Assembly: GCF_018294505.1 (NCBI RefSeq)
Contig: NC_057796.1
Coordinates: 274,681,079 to 274,745,078 of the forward strand
From: Triticum aestivum
Lineage: Eukaryota > Streptophyta > Magnoliopsida > Poales > Poaceae
Direction: 5' to 3'
DNA: 64,000 nucleotides
Shown: positions 46,558 to 57,434 of the stretch, in pieces
How positions within the stretch are numbered: the first letter of the stretch is position 1
How the letters are laid out: the number at the start of each line of letters is the position of its first letter
The notes under the pieces: generated by a model
Database searches by the model: none
Told to the model about the DNA's origin: nothing
The model's input: the letters and a program-made list of their open reading frames with translations, nothing else
Program-made: the position numbers and the translations under genes

Positions 46558-48284
46558 TATTGGAAATATGCCCTAGAGGCAATAATAAATGGTTATTATT
46601 ATATTTCTTTGTTCATGATAATTGTCTATTGTTCATGCTATAATTGTATTGTCCGGAAATCGTAATACATGTGTGAATACATAGACCACAACGTGTCCCT
46701 AGTAAGCCTCTAGTTGACTAGCTCGTTGATCAACAGATAGTCATGGTTTCCTGACTATGGATATTGGATGTCATTGATAACGGGATCACATCATTAGGAG
46801 AATGATGTGATGGACAAGACCCAATCCTAAGCATAGCATAAAAGATCGTGTAGTTTCGTTTGCTAGAGCTTTTCCAATGTCAAGTATCTTTTCCTTAGAC
46901 CATGAGATCGTGCAACTCCCGGATACCGTAGGAGTGCTTTGGGTGTGCCAAACGTCACAACGTAACTGGGTGACTATAAAGGTGCACTACGGGTATCTCC
47001 GAAAGTGTCTGTTGGGTTGGCACGGATCGAGACTGGGATTTGTCACGCCGTGTGACGGAGAGGTATCTCTGGGCCCACTCGGTAATGCATCATCATAATG
47101 AGCTCAATGTGACTAAGGCGTTAGTCACGGGATCATGCATTGCGGTACGAGTAAAGAGACTTGCCGGTAACGAGATTGAACAAGGTATTGGGATACCGAC
47201 GATCGAATCTCGGGCAAGTAACATACCGATTGACAAAGGGAATTGCATACAGATTGATTGAATCCTCGACACCGTGGTTCATCCGATGAGATCATCGTGG
47301 AACATGTGGGAGCCAACATGGGTATCCAGATCCCGCTGTTGGTTATTGACCGGAGAGGCGTCTCGGTCATGTCTGCATGTCTCCCGAACCCGTAGGGTCT
47401 ACACACTTAAGGTCCGGTGACGCTAGGGTTGTAGAGATATATGTATGCGGAAACCCGGAAGTTGTTCAGAGTCCCGGATGAGATCCCGGACGTCGCGAGA
47501 GGTTCCGGAATGGTCCGGAGGTGAAGAATTATATATAGGAAGTCAAGTTTCGGCCACCGGGAAAGTTTCGGGGGTTACCGGTATTGTACCGGGACCACCG
47601 GAAGGGTCCCGAGGGTCCACCGGGTGGGGCCACCTATGCCGGAGGGCCCCGTGGGCTGAAAGTGGAAGGGAACCAGCCCTTAGTGGGCTGGGGCGCCCCC
47701 CTTGGGCCTCCCCCCATGCGCCTAGGGTTGGGAACCCTAGGGGGGGAGCTTCCCCCTTGCCTTGGGGGGCAAGGCACCCCTTCCCCCCTTTGGCCGCCGC
47801 CCCCCCTTGGAGATCCCATCTCCCAGGGCCGGCGCCCCCCCAGGGGCCTATATAAAGGGAGGGGGGAGGGAGGGCAGCAAAAAAAAGCCTTGGGCGCCTC
47901 CCTCCTCCCCTGCAACACCTCTCTCTCTCTCTCTCTCTCGCAGAAGCTCGGCGAAGCCCTGCCGGAGACCCGCTACATCCACCACCACGCCGTTGTGCTG
48001 TTGGATCTCCATCAACCTCTCCTTCCCCCTTGCTGGATCAAGAAGGAGGAGACGTCGCTGCACCGTACGTGTGTTGAACGCGGAGGTGTCGTCCGTTCGG
48101 CACTCGGTCATCGGTGATTTGGATCACGGCGAGTACGACTCCGTCATCCACGTTCATTGGAACGCTTCCGCTCGCGATCTACAAGGGTATGTAGATGCAC
48201 TCCCTTCCCCTCGTTTCTAGTAGACTCCATAGATGCATCTTGATGAGCGTAGGAAAATTTTAAATTACGCTACGATTCCTAACA
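46558..48284 (+). repeat. 5' LTR of Copia L3
   Basis: 1727 bp. TATATAAA at 47849-47856 and a downstream (CT)n of about 13 units (47913-47940). The left edge reads TATTGG where the 3' LTR has TGTTGG. Confidence 0.93.
47849..47856 (+). promoter_or_regulatory. TATA box of L3 5' LTR
   Basis: TATATAAA in a GC-rich setting, repeated in the 3' LTR at 54917-54924. It is the likely promoter for the L3 genomic RNA. Confidence 0.65.
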
Positions 48285-48285
48285 G

Positions 48286-48300
48286 TGGCATCATGAGCCA
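48286..48300 (+). other. Primer-binding site of L3
   Basis: TGGCATCATGAGCCA two bases after the LTR resembles the initiator-Met site TGGTATCAGAGCCA with one substitution and one inserted T. Confidence 0.65.
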
Positions 48301-49611
48301 GGTCTATGCGTAGTTACTATGCACGAGTAGAACACAAAGTAGTTGTGGGCGTTGAGTTTGCCAATTCTTCTTGCCGCTACTAGTCTTTTCTTGTTTCTGC
48401 AGCATTGTAGGATGAAGCGGCCCGGACCGACCTTACACGTACACTTACGTGAGACAGGTTCCACCGACTGACATGCACTAGATGCATAAGGTGGCTAGCG
48501 GGTGTCTGTCTCTCCTACTTTAGTCGGAACGGATTCAATGAAAAGGGTCCTTATGAAGGGTAAATAGAAATTGGCAAATCACGTTGTGGTCATATGTAGG
48601 TAAGAAACGTTCTTGCTAGAAACCTGTAAACCACGTAAAAACTTGCAACAACAATTAGAGGACGTCTAACTTGTTTTTGCAGCAAGTGCTATGTGATGTG
48701 ATATGGCCAGAAGATGTGATGAATGATATATGTGATGTATGAGATTGATCATATTCTTGTAATAGGAATCACGACTTGCATGTCGATGAGTATGACAACC
48801 GGCAGGAGCCATAGGAGTTGTCTTTTTTATTTTGTATGACTTGCGTGTATTTGAATAACGCCATGTAAATTACTTTACTTTGTTGCTAAACTCGTTAGCC
48901 ATAGAAGTGGAAGTAATCGTTGGCGTGACGACTTCATGAAGACACAATGATGGAGATCATGATGATGGAGATCATGATGATGGAGATCATGGTGTCATGC
49001 CGGTGACAAAGATGATCATGGTGCCCCGAAGATGGAGATCAAAGGAGCATGATGATATTGGCCATATCATGTCACTATTTGATTGCATGTGATGTTTATC
49101 ATGTTTTTGCATCTTATTTGCTTAGAACGACGGTAGCAAGTAGGATGATCCCTTATAATAATTTCAAGAAAGTGTTCACCCTAACTGTGCACCGTTGCGA
49201 AGGTTCGTTGTTTCGAAGCACCACGTGATGATCGGGTGTGATAGATTCTAACGTTCGAATACAACGGGTGTTGACGAGCCTAGCATGTACAGACATGGCC
49301 TCGGAACACACGCAATACACTTAGGTTGACTTGACGAGCCTAGCATGTACAGACATGGCCTCGGAACACGGAGGACCGAAAGGTCGAGCATGAGTCGTAT
49401 AGAAGATACGATCAACATGGAGATGTTCACCGATCTTGACTAGTCCGTCTCACGTGATGATCGGACACGGCCTAGTTAAAGTCGGATCATGTTTCACTTA
49501 GATGACTAGAGGGATGTCTATCTGAGTGGGAGTTCATTAAATAATTTGATTAGATGAACTCAATTATCATGAACTTAGTCTAAAATCTTTACACTATGTC
49601 TTGTAGATCAA
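48301..49611 (+). other. L3 leader with internal repeats
   Basis: A 1.3-kb untranslated leader before the gag ATG. It holds three 15-bp units ATGGAGATCATGATG (48951-48995) and a 39-bp exact direct repeat (49271-49309 and 49331-49369, period 60). The leader of the older relative L1 (57435-58576, minus) shows only one copy of the 39-bp unit. Long structured leaders are normal for this lineage and hold the packaging signal. Confidence 0.75.
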
Positions 49612-52600
49612 ATGGCCAACGTTGTCCTCAATTTCAACGCGTTCCTAGAGAAAACCAAGCTGAAAGATGATGGCAGCAACTATACGGACTGGGTCCGGAA
49701 CCTGAGGCTCATCCTCATAGTAGCCAAGAAAGATTATGTCTTAGAAGCACCGCTAGGTGATGCACCAATCCCACAGAACCAAGACGTTATGAACGCTTGG
49801 CAATCACGTGCTGATGATTACTCCCTCGTTCAGTGCGGCATGCTTTACAGCTTAGAACCGGGTCTCCAAAAGCGTTTTGAGAAACATGGAGCATATGAGA
49901 TGTTCGAGGAGCTGAAACTGGTTTTTCAAGCTCATGCCCGGGTCGAGAGATATGATGTCTCCGACAAGTTCTTCAGCTGTAAAATGGAGGAGAACAGTTC
50001 TGTTAGTGAGCACATACTCAGAATGTCTGGGTTGCACAACCGCTTGTCTCAGCTGGGGGTTAATCTCCCGGATGACGCGGTCATTGACAGAATCCTCCAG
50101 TCGCTTCCACCAAGCTACAAGAGCTTTGTGATGAACTACAATATGCAGGGGATAGAAAAGACCATTCCCGAGGTATATTCAATGCTGAAATCAGCGGAAG
50201 GGGAGATCAGAAAAGAACATCAAGTGTTGATGGTGAATAAAACCACCAAGTTCAAGAAGGGCAAGGGTAAGAAGAACTTCAAGAAGGACGGCAAGGGAGT
50301 TGCCGCACCCAGTAAACCAGTTACTGGGAAGAAGTCAAAGAATGGACCCAAGCCCGGGACTGAGTGCTTTTATTGCAAGGGAAGTGGTCACTGGAAGCGG
50401 AACTGCCCCAAATATTTAGCGGACAAGAAGAAGGCCGGCAACACCCAAGGTATATGTGATATACAAGTAATTGATGTGTACCTTACCAGTACTCGTAGTA
50501 GCTCCTGGGTATTTGATACCGGTGCAGTTGCTCATATTTGTAACTCAAAGCAGGAACTACGGAATAAACGGAGACTGGCAAAGGACGAGGTGACGATGCG
50601 CGTCGGGAATGGTTCCAAGGTCGATGTGATCGCCGTCGGCACGCTACCTCTGCATCTACCCACGGGATTAGTTTTAAACCTCAATAATTGTTATTTAGTG
50701 CCAGCTTTGAGCATGAACATTGTGTCTGGATCTCGTTTAATTCGAGATGGCTACTCATTTAAATCCGAGAATAATGGTTGTTCTATTTATTTGAGAGATA
50801 TGTTTTATGTTCATGCCCCGCTGGTCAATGGTTTATTTTTGATGAATCTCGAACGTGATGTTACACATGTTCATAGTGTGAATACCAAAAGATGTAAAGT
50901 TGATAACGATAGTCCCACATACTTGTGGCACTGCCGCCTTGGTCACATTGGTGTCAAGCGCATGAAGAAGCTCCATGCAGATGGACTTTTGGAGTCTCTT
51001 GATTACGAATCATTTGACACGTGCGAACCATGCCTCATGGGTAAGATGACCAAGACTCCGTTCTCCGGAACAATGGAGCGAGCAACCAACTTATTGGAAA
51101 TCATACATACCGATGTGTGTGGTCCAATGAGTGTTGAGGCTCGCGGAGGATATCGTTATGTTCTCACTCTCACTGATGATTTAAGTAGATATGGATATGT
51201 CTACTTGATGAAACACAAGTCTGAAACCTTTGAAAAGTTCAAGGAATTTCAGAGTGAGGTTGAGAATCAACGTGACAGGAGAATAAAATTCCTACGATCA
51301 GATCGTGGTGGAGAATATTTAAGTCACGAGTTTGGTGCACACTTAAGGAAATGTGGAATAGTTTCACAACTCACGCCGCCTGGAACACCTCAGAGAAATG
51401 GTGTGTCCGAACGTCGTAATCGCACTCTATTGGATATGGTGCGATCTATGATGTCTCTTACCGATTTACCGCTCTCATTTTGGGGTTATGCTTTAGAGAC
51501 TGCCGCATTCACTTTAAATAGGGCTCCGTCGAAATCCGTTGAGACGACACCGTATGAATTATGGTTTGGGAAGAAACCTAAGCTGTCGTTTCTAAAAGTT
51601 TGGGGATGCGATGCTTATGTCAAGAAACTTCAACCTGAAAAGCTCGAACCCAAATCGGAAAAATGCGTCTTCATAGGATACCCTAAGGAAACTATTGGGT
51701 ATACCTTCTACCTCAGATCCGAAGGCAAGATCTTCGTTGCCAAGAACGGGTCCTTTCTGGAGAAGGAGTTTCTCTCGAAAGAATTGAGTGGGAGGAAAGT
51801 GGAACTTGATGAGGTGATAGTCACCCCTTCCGAACCGGAAAGTAGCGCATCGCGGGAAAATGTTCCTGTGGTGCCTACACCGACGGGGGAGGAAGTTAAT
51901 GGTGATGATCATGAAGCTTCGGATCAAGTTACTACTGAACTTCGTAGGTCCACAAGGACACGTTCTGCACCAGATTGGTACGGCAACCCTGTCCTGGAAA
52001 TCATGTTGTTAGACAACGGTGAACCTTCGAACTATGAAGAAGCGATGGCGGGCCCAGATTCCGGCAAATGGCTAGAAGCCATGAAATCCGAGATAGAATC
52101 CATGTATGAAAACAAAGTATGGACTTTGACTGACTTGCCCGATGAGCGGCGAGCCATAGAAAACAAATGGATCTTTAAGAAGAAGACGGACGCAGATGGT
52201 AATGTGACCATCTACAAAGCTCGACTTGTCGCTAAGGGTTATCGACAAGTTCAAGGGGTTGACTACGATGAGACTTTCTCACCCGTAGCGAAGCTGAAGT
52301 CCGTCCGAATCATGTTAGCCATTGCCGCATACTATGATTATGAGATATGGCAGATGGACGTCAAAACAGCATTCCTTAATGGCTTCCTTAAGGAAGAGTT
52401 GTATATGATGCAGCCGGAAGGTTTTGTCGATCCTAAGAATGCTAACAAAGTATGCAAGCTCCAGCGCTCAATCTATGGGCTGGTGCAAGCATCTCGGAGT
52501 TGGAACATTCGCTTTGATGAGATGATCAAAGCGTTTGGGTTTACACAGACTTATGGAGAAGCCTGTGTTTACAAGAAAGTGAGTGGGAGCTCTGTAGCAT

Positions 52601-52902
52601 TTCTCATATTATATGTGGATGACATACTGTTGATGGGAAATGATATAGAATTCTTGGAGAGTATAAAGGCCTATTTGAATAAGTGTTTTTCAATGAAGGA
52701 CCTTGGAGAAGCTTCATATATATTAGGCATCAAGATCTATAGAGATAGATCGAGACGCCTCATTGGTCTTTCACAAAGTACATACCTTGACAAGATATTG
52801 AAGAAGTTCAATATGGATCAGTCCAAGAAGGGGTTCTTGCCTGTATTGCAAGGTGTGCAATTGAGTACGGGGCTCAATGCCCGACCACGGCAGAAGATAT
52901 AG
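49612..52902 (+). CDS. Copia L3 gag-pol polyprotein, truncated in RNase H
   Basis: 1096 codons without a stop. Order: UBN2-type gag (about 20-200); CCHC zinc knuckle CFYCKGSGHWKRNC (about 251-266); protease WVFDTGAVAH (about 298), with DTGA at the active site; integrase HHCC (WHCRLGH, about 439) and DDE (HTDVCGPM, RSDRGGEY, SERRNRT at about 500-605); RT (KARLVAKGY about 869, MDVKTAFLNGFL, YVDD 1001-1004). The frame is lost at about 52866 and stops at TAG 52900-52902, before RNase H. The start at 49612 matches the minus-strand relative at 57434. The full lineage protein is about 1300 residues. Gag to RT are intact, so this copy may still make particles and RT but not its own RNase H. Confidence 0.92.
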   Translation: MANVVLNFNAFLEKTKLKDDGSNYTDWVRNLRLILIVAKKDYVLEAPLGDAPIPQNQDVMNAWQSRADDYSLVQCGMLYSLEPGLQKRFEKHGAYEMFEELKLVFQAHARVERYDVSDKFFSCKMEENSSVSEHILRMSGLHNRLSQLGVNLPDDAVIDRILQSLPPSYKSFVMNYNMQGIEKTIPEVYSMLKSAEGEIRKEHQVLMVNKTTKFKKGKGKKNFKKDGKGVAAPSKPVTGKKSKNGPKPGTECFYCKGSGHWKRNCPKYLADKKKAGNTQGICDIQVIDVYLTSTRSSSWVFDTGAVAHICNSKQELRNKRRLAKDEVTMRVGNGSKVDVIAVGTLPLHLPTGLVLNLNNCYLVPALSMNIVSGSRLIRDGYSFKSENNGCSIYLRDMFYVHAPLVNGLFLMNLERDVTHVHSVNTKRCKVDNDSPTYLWHCRLGHIGVKRMKKLHADGLLESLDYESFDTCEPCLMGKMTKTPFSGTMERATNLLEIIHTDVCGPMSVEARGGYRYVLTLTDDLSRYGYVYLMKHKSETFEKFKEFQSEVENQRDRRIKFLRSDRGGEYLSHEFGAHLRKCGIVSQLTPPGTPQRNGVSERRNRTLLDMVRSMMSLTDLPLSFWGYALETAAFTLNRAPSKSVETTPYELWFGKKPKLSFLKVWGCDAYVKKLQPEKLEPKSEKCVFIGYPKETIGYTFYLRSEGKIFVAKNGSFLEKEFLSKELSGRKVELDEVIVTPSEPESSASRENVPVVPTPTGEEVNGDDHEASDQVTTELRRSTRTRSAPDWYGNPVLEIMLLDNGEPSNYEEAMAGPDSGKWLEAMKSEIESMYENKVWTLTDLPDERRAIENKWIFKKKTDADGNVTIYKARLVAKGYRQVQGVDYDETFSPVAKLKSVRIMLAIAAYYDYEIWQMDVKTAFLNGFLKEELYMMQPEGFVDPKNANKVCKLQRSIYGLVQASRSWNIRFDEMIKAFGFTQTYGEACVYKKVSGSSVAFLILYVDDILLMGNDIEFLESIKAYLNKCFSMKDLGEASYILGIKIYRDRSRRLIGLSQSTYLDKILKKFNMDQSKKGFLPVLQGVQLSTGLNARPRQKI

Positions 52903-53594
52903 AAAAGATGAGTGTCATCCCCTATGCCTCGGCCATAGGGTCTATTATGTATGCCATGCTGTGTACCAGACCTGATGTAAACCTTGCCGTAGTTTGGTAG
53001 GAAGGTACCAAAGTAATCCCGGCATGGAACACTGGACAGCGGTCAAGAATATCCTAAAGTACCTGAAAAGGACTAAGGATATGTTTCTCGGTTATGGAGG
53101 TGACGAAGAGCTCGTCGTAAAGGGTTACGTCGACGCTAGCTTCAACACTGATCTGGATGACTCGAAGTCACAGACCGGATACATGTATATTTTGAATGGA
53201 GGAGCAGTAAGCTGGTGCAGTTGCAAGCAAAGCGTCGTGGCGGGATCTACATGTGAAGCGGAGTACATGGCAGCCTCGGAGGCAGCTAAGGAAGCAGTCT
53301 GGATGAAGGAGTTCATTACCGACCTAGGGGTGATTCCCAATGTGTCGGGCCCGATGACTCTCTTCTGTGACAACACTGGAGCTATTGCCCTTGCGAAGGA
53401 GCCCAGGTTTCATAGGAAGACCAGGCATATCAAGCGTCGCTTCAACTCCATTCGTGAAAGTTCAAAATGGAGACATAGATATTTGTAAAGTACATACGGA
53501 CCTGAATGTAGCAGATCCGTTGACTAAACCTCTCCCTAGGGCAAAACATGATCAGCACCAGGACGCAATGGGTGTTCGATTCATCACAATGTAA
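52903..53594 (+). pseudogene. Copia L3 RNase H region, frameshifted
   Basis: RT end and RNase H continue in other frames: SVIPYASAIGS (52914 on), then after a shift at about 52992 NILKYLKRTKDMF and STCEAEYMAASEA, and after a third shift near 53457 ADPLTKPLPRAK to a stop at 53592-53594. The three shifts look like small deletions, one of them at GCCGTAGTTTGG. Motifs are otherwise well preserved. Confidence 0.88.
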
Positions 53595-53612
53595 CTAGAT
53601 TATTGACTCTAG

Positions 53613-53626
53613 TGCAAGTGGGAGAC
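53613..53626 (+). other. Polypurine tract of L3
   Basis: TGCAAGTGGGAGAC directly before the 3' LTR, the same tract as in L1 (minus, 35078-35090). Confidence 0.8.
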
Positions 53627-55344
53627 TGTTGGAAATATGCCCTAGAGGCAATAATAAATGGTTATTATTATATTTCTTTGTTCATGATAATTGTCTATTG
53701 TTCATGCTATAATTGTATTGTCCGGAAATCGTAATACATGTGTAAATACATAGACCACAACGTGTCCCTAGTAAGCCTCTAGTTGACTAGCTCGTTGATC
53801 AACAGATATTCATGGTTTCCTGACTATGGACATTGGATGTCATTGATAACGGGATCACATCATTAGGAGAATGATGTGATGGACAAGACCCAATCCTAAG
53901 CATAGCATAAAAGATCGTGTAGTTTCGTTTGCTAGAGCTTTTCCAATGTCAAGTATCTTTTCCTTAGACCATGAGATCGTGCAACTCCCGGATACCGTAG
54001 GAGTGCTTTGGGTGTGCCAAACGTCACAACGTAACTGGGTGACTATAAAGGTGCACTACGGGTATCTCCGAAAGTGTCTGTTGGGTTGGCACGGATCGAG
54101 ACTGGGATTTGTCACTCCGTGTGACGGAGAGGTATCTCTGGGCCCACTCGGTAATGCATCATCATAATGAGCTCAATGTGACTAAGGCGTTAGTCACGGG
54201 ATCATGCATTGCGGTACGAGTAAAGAGACTTGCCGGTAACGAGATTGAACAAGGTATTGGGATACCGACGATCGAATCTCGGGCAAGTAACATACCGATT
54301 GACAAAGGGAATTGCATACGGATTGATTGAATCCTCGACACTGTGGTTCATCCGATGAGATCATCGTGGAACATGTGGGAGCCAACATGGGTATCCAGAT
54401 CCCGCTGTTGGTTATTGACCGGAGAGGCGTCTCGGTCATGTCTGCATGTCTCCCGAACCCGTAGGGTCTACACACTTAAGGTCCGGTGACGCTAGGGTTG
54501 TAGAGATATATGTATGCGGAAACCCGAAAGTTGTTCAGAGTCCCGGATGAGATCCCAGACGTCATGAGAGGTTCCGGAATGGTCCGGATGTGAAGAATTA
54601 TATATAGGAAGTCAAGTTTCGGCCACCGGGAAAGTTTCGGGGGTTACCGGTATTGTACCGGGACCACCGGAAGGGTCCCGGGGGTCCACCGGGTGGGGCC
54701 ACCTATCCCGGAGGGCCCCGTGGGCTGAAAGTGGAAGGGAACCAGCCCTTAGTGGGCTGGGGCGCCCCCCTTGGGCCTCCCCCCATGCGCCTAGGGTTGG
54801 GAACCCTAGGGGGGAGCTTCCCCCTTGCCTTGGGGGGCAAGGCACCCCTTCCCCCCCTTTGGCCGCCGCCCCCCCTTGGAGATCCCATCTCCCAGGGCCG
54901 GCGCCCCCCAGGGGCCTATATAAAGGGAGGGGGGAGGGATGGCAGCAAAAAACAGCCTTGGGCGCCTCCCTCCTCCCCTGCAACACCTCTCTCTCTCTCG
55001 CAGAAGCTCGGCGAAGCCCTGCCGGAGACCCGCTACATCCACCACCACGCCGTCGTGCTGTTGGATATCCATCAACCTCTCCTTCCCCCTTGCTGGATCA
55101 AGAAGGAGGAGACGTCGCTGCACCGTATGTGTGTTGAACGCGGAGGTGCCGTCCGCTCGGCACTCGGTCATCGGTGATTTGGATCACGGCGAGTACGACT
55201 CCGTCATCCACGTTCATTGGAACGCTTCCGCTCGCGATCTACAAGGGTATGTAGATGCACTCCCTTCCCCTCGTTGCTAGTAGACTCCATAGATGCATCT
55301 TGATGAGCGTAGGAAAATTCTAAATTATGCTACGATTCCTAACA
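53627..55344 (+). repeat. 3' LTR of Copia L3
   Basis: 1718 bp, TGTTGG...CCTAACA. The (CT)n tract is shorter (about 7 units near 54990-55002) than in the 5' LTR, the clearest length difference between the two. Confidence 0.93.
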
Positions 55345-55349
55345 CCCTC

Positions 55350-55590
55350 ATGGGCAGGGTGTGGGCCCCTTGACGTGGATTTTTCTTCTGGTACTTTTCT
55401 TATTTTCCAAATAGATGTTCCGTGGAGTTTCAGGTCATTCCGAGAACTTTTGTTTCTGCACATAAATAACACCATGGAAAGTCTGCTGAAAACAGCGTCA
55501 GTCTGGGTTAGTTCCATTCAAATCATGCAAGTTAGAGTCCAAAACAAGGGCAAAAGTGTTTGGAAAAGTAGATACGACGGAGACGTATCA
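55350..55590 (-). repeat. 5' LTR of Gypsy L2, second part
   Basis: It resumes the LTR cut at 46557; on the minus strand it is the first 241 bases of the LTR, starting TGATACGTCTCCG at 55590. It matches 38373-38613. Confidence 0.88.
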
Positions 55591-57434
55591 CCGTCTCTAA
55601 AGCATAACCCCAAAATGATAGTGGTAAAACAATAAGAGACATCATAGATCACACCATATCTAATAAAGTATGGTTACGACATTCGGACACACCATTATGC
55701 TGTGGTGTTCCAGGTGGCGTGAGTTGCGAAACTATTCCACATTGTTTCAATGAAGACCAAACTCATAACTCAAGTATTCACCTCCATGATCATATCGTAG
55801 AAACTTTATTTTCTTGTTACAATGATTTTCCACTTCACTCTGAAATTCTTTGAACTTTTCAAATGTTTAAGACTTATGTTTCATCAAGTAGATGTACCCA
55901 TATCTGCTCAAATCATCTGTGAAGGTCAGAAAATAATGATACCCGCCGCGAGCCTCAACACTCATCGGATCGCATACATCAGTATGTATTATTTCCAATA
56001 AGTCAGTTGCTCACTCCATTGTTCCGGAGAATGGAGTCTTAGTCATCTTGCCCATGAGGCATGGTTCGCGAGCATCAAGTGATTACAAAAGCCCATCAGC
56101 ATGGATTTTCTTCATGCGCTTTACACCAATATGACCTAAACGGCAGTGCCACCAATAAGTTGCACTATCATTATTAACTTTGCATCTTTTGGCTTCAATA
56201 TTATGAATAAGTGTATCACTACAATCGAGATGCAACAAAAATAGACCACTCATCAAAGGTGCATGACTATAAAAGATATTACTCATATAAATAGAACAAC
56301 ATTATTCTCGCATTAAACAAGATCCAGATATAATGTTCATGCTCAACGTTGGCACCAAATAACAATTATTTAGGTCTAAAACTAATCCCGACGGTAGATG
56401 TAGAGGTAGCGTGCCGACGGCGATCACATCGACTTTGGAACCATTTCCCACACGCATCATCACCTCGTCCTTAGCCAATCTTCGTTTAATCCGTAGCCCC
56501 TGTTTCGAGTTGCAAATATGAGCAACATAACCAGTATCAAATACCCAGGCGCTACTACGAGCATTAGTAAGGTACACATCAATAACATGTATATCAAATA
56601 TACCTTTCACTTTGCCATCCTTCTTATCCGCCAAATACTTGGGGCAGTTCCGCTTCCAGTGACCAGTCCCTTTGCAGTAGAAGCACTCAGGCTTAGGTCC
56701 AGACTTGGGCTTGTTCCCTTGAGCTGCAACTGGCTTGCTGTTCTTCTTGAAGTTCCCCTTCTTCCCTTTGCCCTTTTTTCTTGAAAGTAGTGGTCTTGTT
56801 AACCATCAACACTTGATGGTCCTTCTTGATTTCTAACTCCGCAGCCTTTAGCATTGCGAAGAGCTCGGGAATTGTCTTTTCCATCCCTTGCATATTGTAG
56901 TTCATCACGAAGCCTTTATAGCTTGGTGGCAGTGATTGAAGAACTCTGTCAATGACACTATCATCAGGAAGATTTAACTCCCAGCTGAGTCAAGTTGTTG
57001 TGGTACCCAGACATTCTGAGTATCTGTTCACTGACAGAACTATTCTCCTCTATTTTGCAGCTATAGAACTTGTTGGATATTTCATATCTCTCAACTCGGG
57101 CATTTGCTTGAAATATCAACTTCAACTCCTGGAATATCTCATATGCTCCTTGACGTTCAAAACGTCTTTGAAGTCCCGATTCTAAGCCGTAAAGCATGTC
57201 ACACTGAACTATCGAGTAGTCATCAGCTTTGCTCTGTCAGACATTCATAACGTCCAGAGTTGCTCCTGCAGCGGGTCTTGCACCTAGCGGTGCTTCCAGA
57301 ACGTAATTCTTCTATGCAGCAATGAGGATAATCCTCAAGTTACGGACCCAGACCGTGTAGTTGCCACCATCATCTTTCAACTTAGCTTTCTCTAGGAACG
57401 CATTAAAATTCAAGGGAACGGTAGCACGGGCCAT
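55591..57434 (-). pseudogene. Copia L1 gag-protease-integrase part, N-terminal half
   Basis: The minus-strand start codon at 57434 (MARATVPLNFNAF) matches the L3 gag start. Gag pieces (NARVERYEISNKFYSCKIEEN), a knuckle region near 56640-56700 (CFYCKGTGHWKRNC type, with a nearby indel in a run of A/T at 56775), protease (WVFDTGYVAHICNS) and integrase (WHCRLGHIGVKRMKK, TPPGTPQHN) are readable in several frames. Stops and shifts occur near 57225-57320, 56910-56960, 56775, 56290, 56080 and further into the integrase. It ends at the Gypsy TSD CCGTC. Confidence 0.85.

Larger units (their letters stand above)
46558..55344 (+). mobile_element. Angela-like Copia L3, young, inserted in the LTR of L2
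   Basis: 8787 bp. LTRs at 46558-48284 and 53627-55344 begin T(A/G)TTGGAAATATGCC and end CCTAACA, and the TSD CCCTC is perfect (46553-46557, 55345-55349). Leader with PBS, one large gag-pol frame, polypurine tract. The LTRs differ by about 24 substitutions by eye in roughly 1.7 kb (about 1.4%), plus short indels. At the commonly used grass rate of 1.3e-8 per site per year that is about half a million years. The first base pair TG of the 5' LTR has become TA. Confidence 0.94.
37210..55590 (-). mobile_element. Athila-like Gypsy L2 without reverse transcriptase, inserted in Copia L1
   Basis: Ends TGATAACCC (37210) and GACGTATCA (55590), with a 5-bp TSD CCGTC at 37205-37209 and 55591-55595. The 3' LTR is 37210-38613. 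The 5' LTR is 45383-46557 plus 55350-55590, split by Copia L3. Internal order on the minus strand: PBS (tRNA-Asp type), gag, protease, then no RT, RNase H or integrase but a second ORF (about 40660-41700), a 2-kb spacer and the polypurine tract. Such elements must borrow enzymes from an autonomous relative. It could belong to an abundant wheat family such as Sabrina or WHAM, which I cannot decide. Confidence 0.88.

Noticed and set aside
46877..48220. Overlapping ORFs of 73-177 codons in the Angela LTRs
   Set aside because: They recur only because the LTR is repeated, lack known domains and are not conserved in the related L1 LTR.
48949..48996. Repeats at 48951 and 49271 as a CRISPR-like array
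   Set aside because: There are no regularly spaced unique spacers; the repeats are tandem or paired, inside a plant retrotransposon leader.
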